Part shown: positions 23,340-34,473 of the stretch, piece by piece | How the letters are laid out: every line of letters begins with the position of its first letter | Numbering within the stretch: the stretch's first letter is position 1 | Translations under genes and position numbers: made by a program | Notes under the pieces: generated by a model | Databases searched by the model: none | What the model was told of the DNA's origin: nothing | Seen by the model: the letters and a program-made list of their open reading frames with translations, nothing else | Assembly (NCBI GenBank): GCA_024180945.1 | Contig: JAKSGN010000038.1 | Coordinates: forward strand, 1,488,001 to 1,552,000 | Length of the DNA stretch: 64,000 bases | Reading direction: 5' to 3' | Source of the DNA: Macrophomina tecta | Taxonomy: Eukaryota; Ascomycota; Dothideomycetes; Botryosphaeriales; Botryosphaeriaceae

Positions 23340-26300
23340 GCATGCATTTTTTACTATGGCCGGCGGAATCAGAGACATACAACGCACAGCAATCAGCCAG
23401 CCGGCTTGCTCCGCGCCAATGGAATGCGAACACACAAGAGTATGGTTGCCTTTTCTCCCTGGTTTTCGTATCCAACGAGCGTGAGGTGAGATCTGCGGCT
23501 ACGATACTACGATACTAGATGCGGAGGCGCCTGCGTGATCGGGGGTGGGGTGTGCGAGGTATGTCTCTCTGTATACCCTTGCGCTTTCTGTTTCCTGGCT
23601 TACACTTGCCCGCGCCCGCATTTCACAGGGCAGATCTCGCGCGGAAGGCGGGAGCGGTTGTGAGTGGCCGCGAAGGAGGAAGACGTGGGGTGGGTATGGC
23701 CAAAAACGACCGGGGTCGGTGGTTGGCGAGTTGGAGACCAATGGGAGGAGGCAAGGTGGAGCGATTTGGTGGATTGAGGGGAGGAGAGCGAGACGAAAAA
23801 TGGCAGAAACAGAGCAGTGCGCATCAGAGGCATGGCAAGGGTCGGGTTTACGGGTTCTTTCCGCTGCAAGCCACGCTGCAATGCAGCGGCGCGGCGCGGC
23901 GCGGTAGTAGCAGTCGTGGCGGTGTCGGTTCTACTGCTTACCACGCCTTGGCTCCCACGTTCTTTCCGACCGGGTGAAGACTGTTGCTGCTCGATGCATG
24001 ATCTCTCGCGCGAGTTTCGGGTAAGTTCAGACAAAGCAACGAGAGACGAAGCCGGAGAAAGTGGGTAAGAACGGCTAGCCTCCCCTAACGGACCGAACAA
24101 CGTCGTAAACTCTGGTCCCAGGCTCCCGCTGCTACCCGTCCCGGGTATGTGTGCACTGCGCTTTAGGATGACGACTCCAGAAGGTTAAAAAAGAAAAAAA
24201 AAAAAAGGTGCTTAGGCCACCCGCTTGCACTGCTCTCTGTTGGCGTTACGGGGAGTGACCCGAATCATTCCTCAATGTCCCGTATATACCGGCGAAAAAG
24301 CAACCTTTCCTCTCCACTTTTGTTCGTGAGTGCAAGATCACCGAGCGTTGATTCGCTCCTTAGCCGGCCTTCGAGAAGAAACGGGGGCGGGCGTCGCGCT
24401 TGGCTTTCCGGTAGTGCATGCAGCTTTTCTTGGAGAGTGCCGGATCTGCTCGGGACATGGCGGCGCTTCTGTCTCCCCTTCTCTCTACTAGGGCAACGTC
24501 CTTTTCCCGGTGTTCAAGTAAGGGCGGCATTGGCGGCGCTCTGATCGTCGCCGCCCCTCTGTCCCATACCAATCATTGTAGCACAGTATGGAGCATGGAA
24601 ATGATGCTTGGCCGAGTGCTCGCTTCCAACACTCAATAATATGAAGCTGACGTCCCACTACGCACGCGAATCCATGCTGTAGGCTTCGACAAGGGGCACA
24701 GCGTACGTAACTCTAATTACTGCAATCGAGTCGTGACGCGAATGGAATTGGTTCCAGGCCAAGGGTATGAAGGAAGGTGGAAAAAAGCCGCGCTCCCGCA
24801 TTGACGCGCACCTATGACGACAATTATCCCGCAGCACGGGATGAGGGCAAGAATTAAACCAGGGTGGAGGCACGCAGCGGAGCGGAAATAACCTTGCCGG
24901 CAAGTAGGCAAGGCTGCAGATAAGGGGGGCCGAACGATATGGGCGGAGAGGAGAGGAGAGAGGAGCGGTAAGGAAGAAGCGAACAGGCAAAGGGTCTGAG
25001 ACCTTTCAGGGTCCCGCACGCACTCTTTCGCTGATGCTACTGCAAGGTACGAGCTTACCGGGTCTCCTGTAGGGAAAAGGGACGATCGGGGCAAAGCAAA
25101 GAGTCGCGGCAAGCGGGGCGAGGCGAAGCGAAGGTGGTGAGGCTAGAGGGCCTGGGTGTTGCTGCTAAAGAGAGCCTGGAGCGTGGGACGGCGTCTACGT
25201 TGCATTCGGTCCTGAGCAGAGGCGTGTCCAGACGCGGGCCTGATTAATCGGAATCGAAGGAGGACGAGCACAAAGATGGGCGCCTGCGTGAGGTGTTTTG
25301 GGCATAGTGTGCTGCTTAGTGGGATACCGGCTATGGAGAACTAAGCAGGTGCTCGCCATCCAACGGCTATCTGCGGGTGGCGGAAGATTGAGGAAGGGAG
25401 GGTGGGAGCGGAGGGACGAATGGCGCTGGCGCAGATGGTCCCACCCAGGAACACTTGAGGTTGGCGCGCGCGAGCTTGGCTTCTGCCAGGGCTCGAGCAA
25501 GCGGAGAAGGACTGGGATGCAGTAATAGTCAGCCGGTGCTGGGCTGGGCAGGGGTCCCGAACGCCTGTGGGAGAGGCGGTGGCCTGATTTGCGGCCAGGC
25601 GGTGACGCGCGCCGGGCCTTGGGTCGAGCAACAAGGCTGACTAGCGAGCGAGGTGCAAGAGCCAGGCGGCGAGGCAAGGCCAGCAGAAGCGAGAGATCTA
25701 CCATTTCCCAAAAGCCGGGCCTGGCGCAGACGGGTAAAGGGGATGGAGAAGAGCAAGCAGGCGCTGGGTCCGACGCGGTGGATTCCCAGAGCACCAGCCG
25801 GACCCAGGGGTGCGAGGCAAAGAAGCATCGCGATTCGCGCCGCCCCCCGAAAAAGACAGCATGGCAAATATCGCGATTCAGTGCCCGCGCAACCCCAAGC
25901 CTCAACGCTTTCTCCTGGGACCCTGACCGGTAGACGGGCACGCATACGCCATTTCTGCAATATGAATAGTGAAACTGTTTCAGATCCGCGGGCGGCTCGG
26001 AGCCCGAAGTCGTTGGTTGTGGAGTGGCCTTTCCTTGCCCCTCGTGTATTCACTGTTGTGGTGATGTCAATCTGTATCAAGTCAGGCAGACGTTGGGCGT
26101 CCATAGTCCCACTGAGAATCCCAAGCAAACCCGCTTCGGAATCGAGGCTGATCAATGTACAGCGGCATTTACGGCAAGAGGTGATGCGGATCTCGGCACC
26201 ATAGGGATCGGTATCATGTTACTAGCATTAACGTTGGACAGTATACGTACGACGCATACATAGAAAAACCCGAAAGGCGGATGCGCTAGCTTGCTCTCAA

Positions 26301-27393
26301 AGCACAAACACACACATAGTAACTCATCCCCGACTCCACAATTCGCAGGCTATGCAATACGGGAGCCAGAAGCTGCGTCGGTAACGGAAACCAGGCGATT
26401 GAGGGAACAGGAAGAGTCCGAGAAGGCCAGGTCGCAGAACAAGTGAACGAGGTCGCATAGGCAGGCGGAAGCTATGTACAGAGAAGGCCAGAAAAGTCGT
26501 GGCACAGTTGTTGGACGGATGGTCGCTGGCATTGGTTTGTTTTTTTTTTTTTTCTTTTCTTTTCTTCGCTGCTTTAAAAACTACGGAGTGTTCCAGCATC
26601 TTTCCACCAGGAAAGAACAGGGCCTTGGAGTTGAATGTGTCTGGCACACATGGACAGGAAAGCATCGTTTTCCAGAGTACGGCAACGCAATCAATGCGAA
26701 TGCCAAACTACAATCCACAGAGCTGGTGATGGTCCTCCTGGCGGGCTGAGAGCAAGCAGCAGAAGTGGATATCGTCGAAAGCTGGTGGAGCGCGGGAGAA
26801 GCAAACGAGCAACAGCCGGAAACGGTAGTATGTCCTGGACAGAAGCAAGGCGTTCCTCCCTCACGAGACGCCGGACGCTAGTAATCGCCATATAAACGGT
26901 ATGACTAGATGATAAAGAAAAGGCAAAAGAACGCAGATGCACCTAAATGAGAAAGCATTAAGTCATGTAGCCATCACTCCGACCCTGTGCGCGCCATGCG
27001 GTAAAAGATATGGTCCACGGAACCTCAAACGGTAGGACGAGACAGGAGGGACAAACAATCCGGGTGGCTGACCAGGTCTAATTCCGGCTTCTTAATGGCT
27101 TCCAAGGAGATTGAACCCGCGAGAACTCAGGCAAGGAACGAGCAACTGGGACGGTGCAAGCACCGTGCAACTTTTTGCGCCTCTCGAACCTGGCTTGGCG
27201 AGAGGCGTCCAGAATGATGGCCAGTCTCCAGGATAACGGGCGGGACAGATGTGGAATGATATCTTCAGGCTGAATCCGTGGAACAACCCTAGACCAGGCA
27301 AAGGGCCGGCAAAAGGAAGGCAAGACTCTACAAAGCCACAGGGTATGGTATAAGAAACATCATTTTAGACAGGCAGCAGAACATGACTGCAGG

Positions 27394-28460
27394 CTACTGC
27401 CGGCGACGACGATCGTTAGCTTGGGGAGGAGGCTGCGTTGCGGCTACAAGAGGGAGGTGTTAGTACGGTCTCTCGGCGCGCCCCGTCCATCCAGCGCAGT
27501 GTGTTAGGCAAGCTCAAACTTACCACTTCTGCTGTCGGCATAGTAGTACTGTTGGGTTGTACTACAGGGAAACTTAGCCAAATCCAAAACATCCGTGGGA
27601 ATATGTTCTTCCATGAAATACCTTGGTTGCGGCGGGGCGTACACGCGTTCTGGCGGCGCCGACGTTGATGGAGGGTAGCCGTATCTGGGCGATTCCTGGT
27701 GACTTGAGTAGTGCGAGGAATGCGACTCTGGTTCCCTGCCGGACGGCTGGCTGTATCCGTAGGACGGGGCTGTCCTCACTTGGCCTTGTCCATATCCAGG
27801 GGCGGGCACGTAGTGGGCTCCTTGCTGGGCATATCCTGTCTGGGGCTGGGCATAGGTGTAGTCTCCTCCTCCATAGGCACTTTGGGCGGGCGCCCGGTAT
27901 CCTGAAGACGGCGGGTGGTCCGCGTAAACCTGGGCAGCGGAAGGCGGGGCATACGACTGCTCCGGGGCAGGTGTAGTGGGTCCGTAATACTGCCTGGACT
28001 GGTGCGTCCTAGAGTCTTGATAGGCAACTGCAGCTTTGTCAGGAGGCTTGGCCATCATCTTCGAATCTCTCGCAAGTGGGCTACCTCGTCCCTGCTGGAC
28101 TTCAGCACGCCACCGCTGAGAGTCCAACTTCAAGTCTTGCACCATTTGCTGTGGGTACGGCGTGTCAGCAGACGGTCCTCGGCAGTGATGAGGGGCAGCG
28201 CAGCGGCGCGACTCACCGAAGTCAAGGTGCGATAAGCAGTGATCCAATATCCTTCAACGCCCTGCAGAGCGGGTTAGAATGCGACGCTCGAGATGGAAGA
28301 GCGGGGTCCTGTGATGACTGACCTCGAACTCTCCGGATCCGATGCCCGGCTTGACAAGGGCATCCGGGCCCAGGTAGCGCTGGATGTCAGCGGTGATGAC
28401 CTCGCGAGCGATGCCCTCGCCGGGCTGAAACCACTGGCGGGTGGGTGTTGAGCGCGACAT
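27394..28460 (-). CDS. rfeG: RfeG-like fungal protein (putative transcription regulator)
   Basis: Exons 28460-28323, 28261-28217, 28148-27524 and 27443-27394 join in phase and give 285 aa. The N-terminal 60 residues (IAREVITADIQRYLGPDALV, then GYWITAYRTLTS and MVQDLKLDSQRW across three exons) match the conserved head of Aspergillus proteins annotated as transcription factor RfeG. The rest is a Tyr/Pro/Gln/Ser-rich tail with repeated YAPP, GYG and SSHYSSHQ patches, and it ends in a basic cluster (NDRRRRQ). No classical DNA-binding domain is visible, so the transcription-factor label comes from the family name and not from the sequence. An in-frame ATG lies four codons upstream at 28472. I prefer 28460 because the conserved region starts there. 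The gene faces the 5.5-kb empty stretch at its 3' end. Confidence 0.8.
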
Positions 28461-29948
28461 GGTCGATGGCATTTGCCGGGGGGGATGGCGATGGTGGAGG
28501 AGTGCAACGAGAGAAAAATTCGCACTGATGTCAGCGTCTTGAGGGAAGACGAGTGCGATGGCAAGGCAGAGCGGCCTGGGCTGACAGGGCGGGCGGAGTC
28601 AGGTCCTAACCAAAAACAAGGCAAAGTGGCTCCAGTGACGACCTCGGACGTGAGGCGGCTAGGCGGCGCAGTAGGGTCCCTCCAAAGAAAGCCAAAAGTC
28701 AACGGACGAGGAAGAGGCAGGATGTCAGCGGTGCGGGGCTGAGGAGTGGGCAGGTAATATCGTCGCGGGCTGTCGGTGAGCGGCGCGTGGCGGCGGCAGG
28801 GCTCGCGGCGGACAGGCCAGCTGAAGGTGCGCTGCGCTTTGCGGCTCTGAGCGGGCCTGCAACGGCTGCAATTGGACAAGGCCGGGGCGTCGAGCGAGAC
28901 GGCGGCGGCTCCTCGCAGTAGCAGCACTCTCTGGCGGGCGGATGACAGCGCAGGCTGGTGCCCAATCTCTGGCAGTCGCCGGGGGCTGGGGAAGCTTCGG
29001 AGAGCAGGAAATGGAGGAGAAGAATCGCCCTGCGCGGCCGCAGGCGTGCCTTTTGCTTTATCCTGCCCTCTGCGATGGATCATGGATGCTCGCTGGGCCC
29101 CATTCACATGAGGGTCGAGTGGACCTGGCGGCGGCGCGTTGGGCAGCGAGGCTTGCAGGGCCCAACGCGAGCGCAAACACACACTGACGCCAGCGGCCTG
29201 CACGCTCGCCGCTAGCCCGCCCCCAAGTCTAGAATTCGCGCGTCAACGGGCTGCCGCCAGCGCGGCCTGAGCGAGCCAGCGCCTGTGGCGGTGAGCGCGA
29301 CCACGGACGAGCTCTCCGCTCCGACCAAGACCTGCCCTGGCCTGCCGTCGGGCGGTCGGCCTTGACTTGGGTTTTGGGCACGGCTGCAGGCGAGCACCAC
29401 CGGCCACCGGCCATGGGTTTCCATGCTGCGCTGGCCGCCGCCAATTAGTCGCCCGAGCCCAAGTCCGTCCGTGGCAGAGGGCTGATGGCACCCAGCACGT
29501 GCTCGCGACGCCTCCGGATCTCACCTCACGTCTGCACACCTTCGACCACTACGTCAAGCGCACCGGCAGCCCTCTGTCTGCCTTTCGCGTAGGTAGCACG
29601 CAGCGACGACGGCAACCTGGCCCGGCTCACCCGACGTCGTGCCAGCCGGAAGCGGCATCCATGACATCGCATGCGTCGTCCTAGTACGAGCATGCCCGAC
29701 CTCCTCGAGTCCTGACTAACGCCCGCGTGGGATGCCCTCCTTCAATAATCATAGTCGGATGACAGTCCCGGCTACTTGGGCTGTCTATTGCACTGCTAGC
29801 ACTGCCCTACTTTGCGCTGACCCGCCGCGCCGGAAAGCCCGCTTGATATCACTGCCCGCGTTGCTCCCACAACCGCCCAAAGCAAAACATCCACAGCCGC
29901 CACCAGCGCCAGACGCCAACAGCTTGCCGGGCCTGCTCACGTATTGAA
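28461..29948. other. Intergenic, upstream of RfeG-like gene
   Basis: This 1.5-kb GC-rich stretch lies between two minus-strand genes. A 309-codon minus frame overlapping the first exon of the RfeG-like gene is an out-of-frame extension without domains. It probably contains the RfeG-like promoter and leader and the GST gene's 3' UTR. Confidence 0.5.
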
Positions 29949-31088
29949 TCACAGCTTGGCGGACTTGCCGCGCGCCTTCGCCACTCTGAAACCCCATCGC
30001 GGGAAATGAATATGTACCTCGCTGCCACCGGACTCCGTCCTACTCGCCAGTATGACCTCGTTCGGCGTCAGGCTGACCAGCCTACCCCGGTCATGATGGG
30101 TGAACCCGCTGTCGATCGGCCATACTTCCACCTCCTGACCTTTCTCCAAGCCCAACGGATCAGCCGCATCAAAATGCCCGCCAGATTCCGCAAGGTTGGC
30201 GCCAGAAACGAACAAGACGGCCTGCGCCCCCGAGAGTGTCACTGCCTTGGGCGCCGACACCTCGGCCGCGCGCACCGCCTCGCGGAACCTCTTTATCCAC
30301 GCGTAGACCTTGGGGAACTGCTGTTCTGAGATGACTGAAGCCGGCAGCGCGCCTTTCATCTCGACGAGCCAGTCAAACGGCCATATTGCTAACTCGAGCA
30401 TCAGGCCGGGACTAGTCGCGGACTGGTATCCGTTGCCACCACATGGGACAGGTCGTCACGCACCTTCGATGTCTGCCAGACTGGGACCCGATGTCTTAAG
30501 TATCCACTCGCGCCCGTCGGCTAGCAAGGTGCTCTCCAGCAACTCGAAGGCGTCTCGAATGTGCACCAAACTTTCCGGTCTCACACGCTGCATCGCCTCC
30601 TTGGACCAGTTGCGCCCCGAGAAATCCTCCCTGTCTTTGGCGAATTTGGGATCTTGAAGAGCAGGCATCTCGGGTGGGATCAGCGTGGCCGCGCGTGCGA
30701 AGACACCGCCGTCAATGTTCCAGCGCTCGAGCAGGCGCTCAATGGCTTTCTGGTCGCTGCCCGACGCTCCGAGGGCTCCATCGGGGAATTTTTCCTCAAG
30801 CTTGCGGAGAATCAGCCGAGTGTCACAATAGACGTCGCGGCCGATGGCCATGAGCGGGATCCGGCGGTAGGCGACTCCCAGTTCGCGGAGGTCGGGACGA
30901 GGCAGCGTCACGGGTTGTATCTATTTCGCGCGTCAGCGTTCAGGGATCGTGGTAAGGCACATTTGCGGGAGCGGACGCACACATTGCGCAAAGTCTATGC
31001 CACGAAGGGTCAAGTACCATATGACACGGCGGGCGTATGGAGAGAAAGGGTAGTGGAAGAGGACGATCTCGTTTGGCACCGCCGACAT
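29949..31088 (-). CDS. Glutathione S-transferase-like protein with C-terminal extension
   Basis: Exons 31088-30981, 30920-30464 and 30388-29949 (introns 60 and 75 bp) give 334 aa. Exon 1 carries the start of a thioredoxin-like GST N-domain (IVLFHYPFSPYARRVIWYL). The Ser in the SPYARR motif sits where the catalytic or glutathione-contacting residue lies in this fold. The helical C-domain follows, with SLADIEAIWPFDWLVEM formed across the second splice. This junction fixes the acceptor at 30389: the nearer acceptor-like sites give a stop or the wrong phase. After the GST fold about 110 residues remain (from VTLSGAQAVLFVSGAN to FPRWGFRVAKAR) and look like a small beta-rich domain. Fungal relatives with this architecture are uncharacterised, so the substrate is unknown. 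Detoxification or thiol transfer in the cytosol is inferred. Confidence 0.88.
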
Positions 31089-31549
31089 GACTCGTGCGAA
31101 TTGAGCGGGCAGCAGATACGATGTGCGGCTCTGAAGTTGGGCAGCGGGCCTGCTGGTGGTTAAAAAGCAATGGGTGTTGCTACTCGTTGGAGCTGTGGTA
31201 GCTCCCCCCCTGCGGAGCGGCTACGCAACCAGGCGCTTCCCGGCCGCCAGCCTCGGCTCCCCCACACTCCATCGTCATGCCAGGACGGACGAGTCGATAG
31301 CCACCCAAGGTCTGCCAGTCGCCGCTACTGCGTGCTGCAGGAGATGTCTTTCACAGGTCAACACGCGATCAGCTAAAAGCCAAAGAGACAAGGAAGCCGC
31401 GTGAGGTCCAACTGCCGATTTCGCCATTATCGGCTGCGGATGAGGATTTCCGGTGACTGGAAACACTACTACGAGATTCGCAAAACCCAAATGCCCATTC
31501 CAATCATTTCTCCCGCCCATCACTCTCCAGAATGCGGCGCGCGAGCTCC
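31089..31549. other. Intergenic between two minus-strand genes
   Basis: About 460 bp. It should contain the GST promoter and the 3' UTR of the small membrane-protein gene. I see no gene or clear element, apart from short GC-rich frames. Confidence 0.5.
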
Positions 31550-31870
31550 TTACTGCTGGTATCTTTCCTCGCGATCTCTCTTCGAGTAATAGTCGTCTCT
31601 GGACGAGCGTGAGAATTAGCATGGCGGATCTGTGCCGATCGCCTACATCTTCTTACCGCGATCAGCTTCTCCAGCTCTGCCTTCCAAACGGTCCAATGCC
31701 TCCTCGATCAGCCCGATGTGCCCTCGGAGTGTGCCCTCCAATTCGTCCATGCGGGCCTCGTGCTCTTCCGGGTTGTGCACATGATGCGAGCGCAAGTACA
31801 ATGTTGCACCGCCGATGGCAGAGAGGTTGAGGATCCCGAAAAGAGTTGAGGAGTTACGCAGAAACGACAT
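31550..31870 (-). CDS. Small single-pass membrane protein, unknown function
   Basis: Exon 31870-31657 and exon 31596-31550 join through a 60-bp intron (donor GTAAGA, acceptor CCAGAG) and give 86 aa. Without splicing the frame ends prematurely at GKKM; with it the protein ends DDYYSKRDREERYQQ, a charged tail that looks like a genuine terminus. The N-terminus has a hydrophobic segment (residues about 9-26, LFGILNLSAIGGATLYL) after a short basic head. A helical, acidic region with heptad-like leucines follows (ARMDELEGTLRGHIGLIEE). This layout resembles small mitochondrial or ER membrane proteins of fungi, but I cannot name it. It is divergent from the DNA polymerase eta gene across about 430 bp. 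The start at 31870 is chosen over an in-frame ATG at 31900, because the hydrophobic head begins there. Confidence 0.7.
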
Positions 31871-32301
31871 GTTAGTCGGATTTGCGGCTATGTGCAGCAC
31901 CGTGGATCCGACGTGCGCGGATGTATATATAGTAGCGCATGCTGTGCGAATGTTGGTGTCAATGATGACATGGATTCACACTAGTACCGTTCCTCAGGGA
32001 CGCAACGCGCTCCAGTTGCGGAACGCACAGAGCAGAGATACTTGGAAACAAACAACAAGGAACATGTGGCCTTGCAGGCAAACTAGGAGTTGCATCCATG
32101 CAGCGATGGTGGGGAGTGGTAAAGCGCTGGTTGACATCTGAGTGGCCAGGCTTTTGCGCGTGCGCCAATGAATGACGCGTGCCGCGCGGGAGCGCGTTGT
32201 TCTTTCGCGATCACCACCACAACCACTATTTCGTCAGCTTACCCTCGCCATGCCCTCCGCTCGATGAGGCGCGCCGCCTCGACGACGTCAATGCTCCTAC
32301 C
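31871..32301. promoter_or_regulatory. Divergent promoter region, small membrane protein / Pol eta
   Basis: About 430 bp separate the two starts. A TATATATAG sequence near 31925 lies about 55 bp upstream of the minus-strand start and could be a TATA-like element for that gene. The plus-strand frame stays open upstream of 32302 but becomes His-rich and uninformative. Confidence 0.45.
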
Positions 32302-34473
32302 ATGTCGTCCTCACAGCCTTTCGTCGCGTCCTCGCCCCTCTCCGCCGCCGGCAGCGGCCGTCGTCGGAAATCCAAGTTCACGTTCCGGCACCTCTCGCAG
32401 CTCTCGGCCTTCTCGACCGCTAGCCCGCTGCGCGTGATCGCCCACATCGACCTTGATGCCTTCTATGCGCAGTGCGAGATGGTGCGCCTGGGCGTGTCCG
32501 CTGACAAGCCGCTGGCTGTACAGCAATGGCAGGGTCTTATCGCCATCAACTACCCAGCGCGCGCCTTTGGCTTGAACCGCCACGTCACGGCGTCCGAGGC
32601 GCAGAAGCTCTGCCCAGAGCTGATCTGTCAGCACGTGGCAACGTGGAAGGAGGGTGACGAGCGCTGGGCCTACCACGACGACGCGTTTAAGAACATGGCC
32701 ACGCACAAAGTCAGTCTCGACCCGTACCGCCTCGAGTCGCGCCGCATTCTGGCTTTGATTAAGGGCTCGCTCCCGAGCGAGCTGCAAAGGGTTGAGAAAG
32801 CGAGCATTGATGAGGTCTTCATGGATTTGTCGGCACATGTGCATAGCGTTATGTTGGAGAGATATCCCGAGCTGGCCGGCCCGCCGCCGTATGATGACCT
32901 GATGGAGAACCTGCCGAGGCCGCCAATCACGGCATTGGATTGGCAGACCGACCACTTGGTCGACCTGGATGCTAACCAGACGGGGGATGATGATCCAGAC
33001 TGGGACGATATTGCTATTCTCATTGGGTCCGAGATTGTGCGGGATATCCGGGCAAAGATATTTGAGGAGCTGAAGTATACCTGTTCCGCTGGGGTTGCGC
33101 GGAACAAGATGTTAGCAAAGCTCGGATCCGGTCATCAGAAACCCAATCAGCAGACCGTCATTCGCAACCGCGCTGTGCAGAACTTCCTCAGTGAAATGAA
33201 GTTCACTAAGATCCGAAATTTGGGAGGGAAGTTGGGAGATGAAGTCGTGGCCATGTTTAACACAGAAACTGTCAAGGATCTGCTTGATGTACCCTTAGAG
33301 CAACTCCAACGCCTCGGTGACGGCACTGGCATCTGGCTGTACGATATCATTCGCGGGAACGATACCAGCGAGGTCAATTCTCGGCTAAAGATCAAGAGCA
33401 TGCTCTCAGCCAAGTCTTTCCGTCCGTCTATCAATACCTTCGAGCAAGGCATCCGCTGGCTACGTATCTTCAGCGCAGACATATTCTCCCGTTGCGTGGA
33501 AGAGGGTGTCCTTGAGAACAAGCGCAGACCGAAAACAATCACATTGCACCATCGGCAAGGCGCTCAGACTCGATCCAAGCAATCAGCTATCCCACAAGCT
33601 AAGACTTTCTTTGAGGAGATGTTGTTCGTTCTTGCCAAGGGTCTTCTTGCCCAGGTGGTTGTCGATGGACGGGCCTGGCCGTGTGCCAACCTCTCTTTGA
33701 GTGTTGGCGGTTTCGAGGATGGCATCACTGGTAACAAGGGCATCGGGAGCTTCCTTGTCCGTGGAGAGGAAGCCAAAGCCATGTTTTCTAATGAGAGAGA
33801 CACTCCGACCAATAGGAATGAGGCGCTTCATCCATTGCCGCCTCAGAAGAAACGCAAAGTTGATGAGGGCGGCATCCAAAGATTCTTCGGCCCACGCCGG
33901 AGCAGCCGTGACGGTTCTGGCAATGAGCGTAGCCTACACATGAGCAGGGAGCACAGCAGGACCACATCTGAACAAGCTGATCAGGATACTCCACCTGAGC
34001 TCTCAGACACAGACCACCACATCACCGAGGACGGCTTCGACACCATCGAGCAAGCTTGGGATCACACTTTCCCGTCCGAAATTCCACCGTCTGCCCAACC
34101 TCAACCCCAGAACCCTTCCCACAACGCCATGGCTTCAACCTCAGCCTCTGATCCTCATCTTGCTGCTGCCCAACTTTCTCGTCAAACCACGCTAGATACC
34201 TTCTTCTGCGAGCGCTGCTCTACCCGCCTCCCCGCCTCCCAGCAAGCCGAACACTCGGACTATCACATCGCGAAGGACCTAGCAAAGCAGCTCCAGGCCG
34301 AAGACCGTGCCGCTTCTTCCGCCACACGATCTCCTGCCGCACCCTCGACCTCATTGTCCTCCACCGCGGCACGCGCTAGTAAGCCGCGGGGAAGGGGCAG
34401 ACCAGCCGGGTCAGGGGCCGCGGTTAAGGGTCCGGAGAAGGGGCAAATGAAGCTGGCTTTCGGCAAAGGCTGA
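32302..34473 (+). CDS. RAD30: DNA polymerase eta (Y-family translesion polymerase)
   Basis: Single exon, 723 aa from the ATG at 32302, which has a good context (CTACCATG). The open frame extends 41 codons upstream, but that part is unlike the family. The Y-family palm signatures are present: IDLDAFYAQCE, with metal-binding Asp50 and Asp52, and ASIDEVFMDLS at about residues 168-178. The eta-specific element LAVQQWQGLIAINYPAR follows the first motif. Helix-hairpin and little-finger regions extend to about residue 500. A PCNA-binding-like motif GIQRFFGP lies near 525 beside a basic PPQKKRKVD nuclear signal. A UBZ-type ubiquitin-binding zinc finger (FCERC...H...H) lies near 634-655, and a second PIP-like terminus, QMKLAFGKG, ends the protein. 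The enzyme bypasses UV photoproducts at PCNA-ubiquitin-marked stalled forks in the nucleus. Confidence 0.96.
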   Translation: MSSSQPFVASSPLSAAGSGRRRKSKFTFRHLSQLSAFSTASPLRVIAHIDLDAFYAQCEMVRLGVSADKPLAVQQWQGLIAINYPARAFGLNRHVTASEAQKLCPELICQHVATWKEGDERWAYHDDAFKNMATHKVSLDPYRLESRRILALIKGSLPSELQRVEKASIDEVFMDLSAHVHSVMLERYPELAGPPPYDDLMENLPRPPITALDWQTDHLVDLDANQTGDDDPDWDDIAILIGSEIVRDIRAKIFEELKYTCSAGVARNKMLAKLGSGHQKPNQQTVIRNRAVQNFLSEMKFTKIRNLGGKLGDEVVAMFNTETVKDLLDVPLEQLQRLGDGTGIWLYDIIRGNDTSEVNSRLKIKSMLSAKSFRPSINTFEQGIRWLRIFSADIFSRCVEEGVLENKRRPKTITLHHRQGAQTRSKQSAIPQAKTFFEEMLFVLAKGLLAQVVVDGRAWPCANLSLSVGGFEDGITGNKGIGSFLVRGEEAKAMFSNERDTPTNRNEALHPLPPQKKRKVDEGGIQRFFGPRRSSRDGSGNERSLHMSREHSRTTSEQADQDTPPELSDTDHHITEDGFDTIEQAWDHTFPSEIPPSAQPQPQNPSHNAMASTSASDPHLAAAQLSRQTTLDTFFCERCSTRLPASQQAEHSDYHIAKDLAKQLQAEDRAASSATRSPAAPSTSLSSTAARASKPRGRGRPAGSGAAVKGPEKGQMKLAFGKG

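Larger units (their letters stand above)
21919..27393. other. Long convergent intergenic stretch without a recognisable gene
   Basis: Nearly 5.5 kb lies between convergent genes. The longest frames (25195-25941 on minus, 248 codons; 25529-26155 on minus, 208 codons) are Arg/Pro/Ser-rich with no domain and overlap other open frames, as expected in GC-rich non-coding DNA. It contains a direct repeat at 22030, a CT tract at 23320, a GGCGC run near 23889, an A-tract near 24190 and a T-tract near 26541. The 3' parts of both flanking transcripts must extend into it, but its length is more than two 3' UTRs need. Confidence 0.6.

Noticed and set aside
25195..25941. A 248-codon minus frame in the long empty stretch
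   Set aside because: It is rich in Arg, Pro, Ser and Leu with no periodic or domain pattern, and open frames overlap it on the other strand. GC-rich noise explains it.
27181..27206. GGTTCGAG on the minus strand within a CCTCTCG/CGAGAGG hairpin
   Set aside because: It resembles box B but has no T-stem complement and no tRNA body. It is a small inverted repeat only.
30390..30420. Alternative acceptors for the last GST exon (CTAG and CCAG sites upstream)
   Set aside because: They give a stop or insert unrelated residues. The acceptor ending at 30389 gives ADIEAIWPFDW, the expected family sequence.
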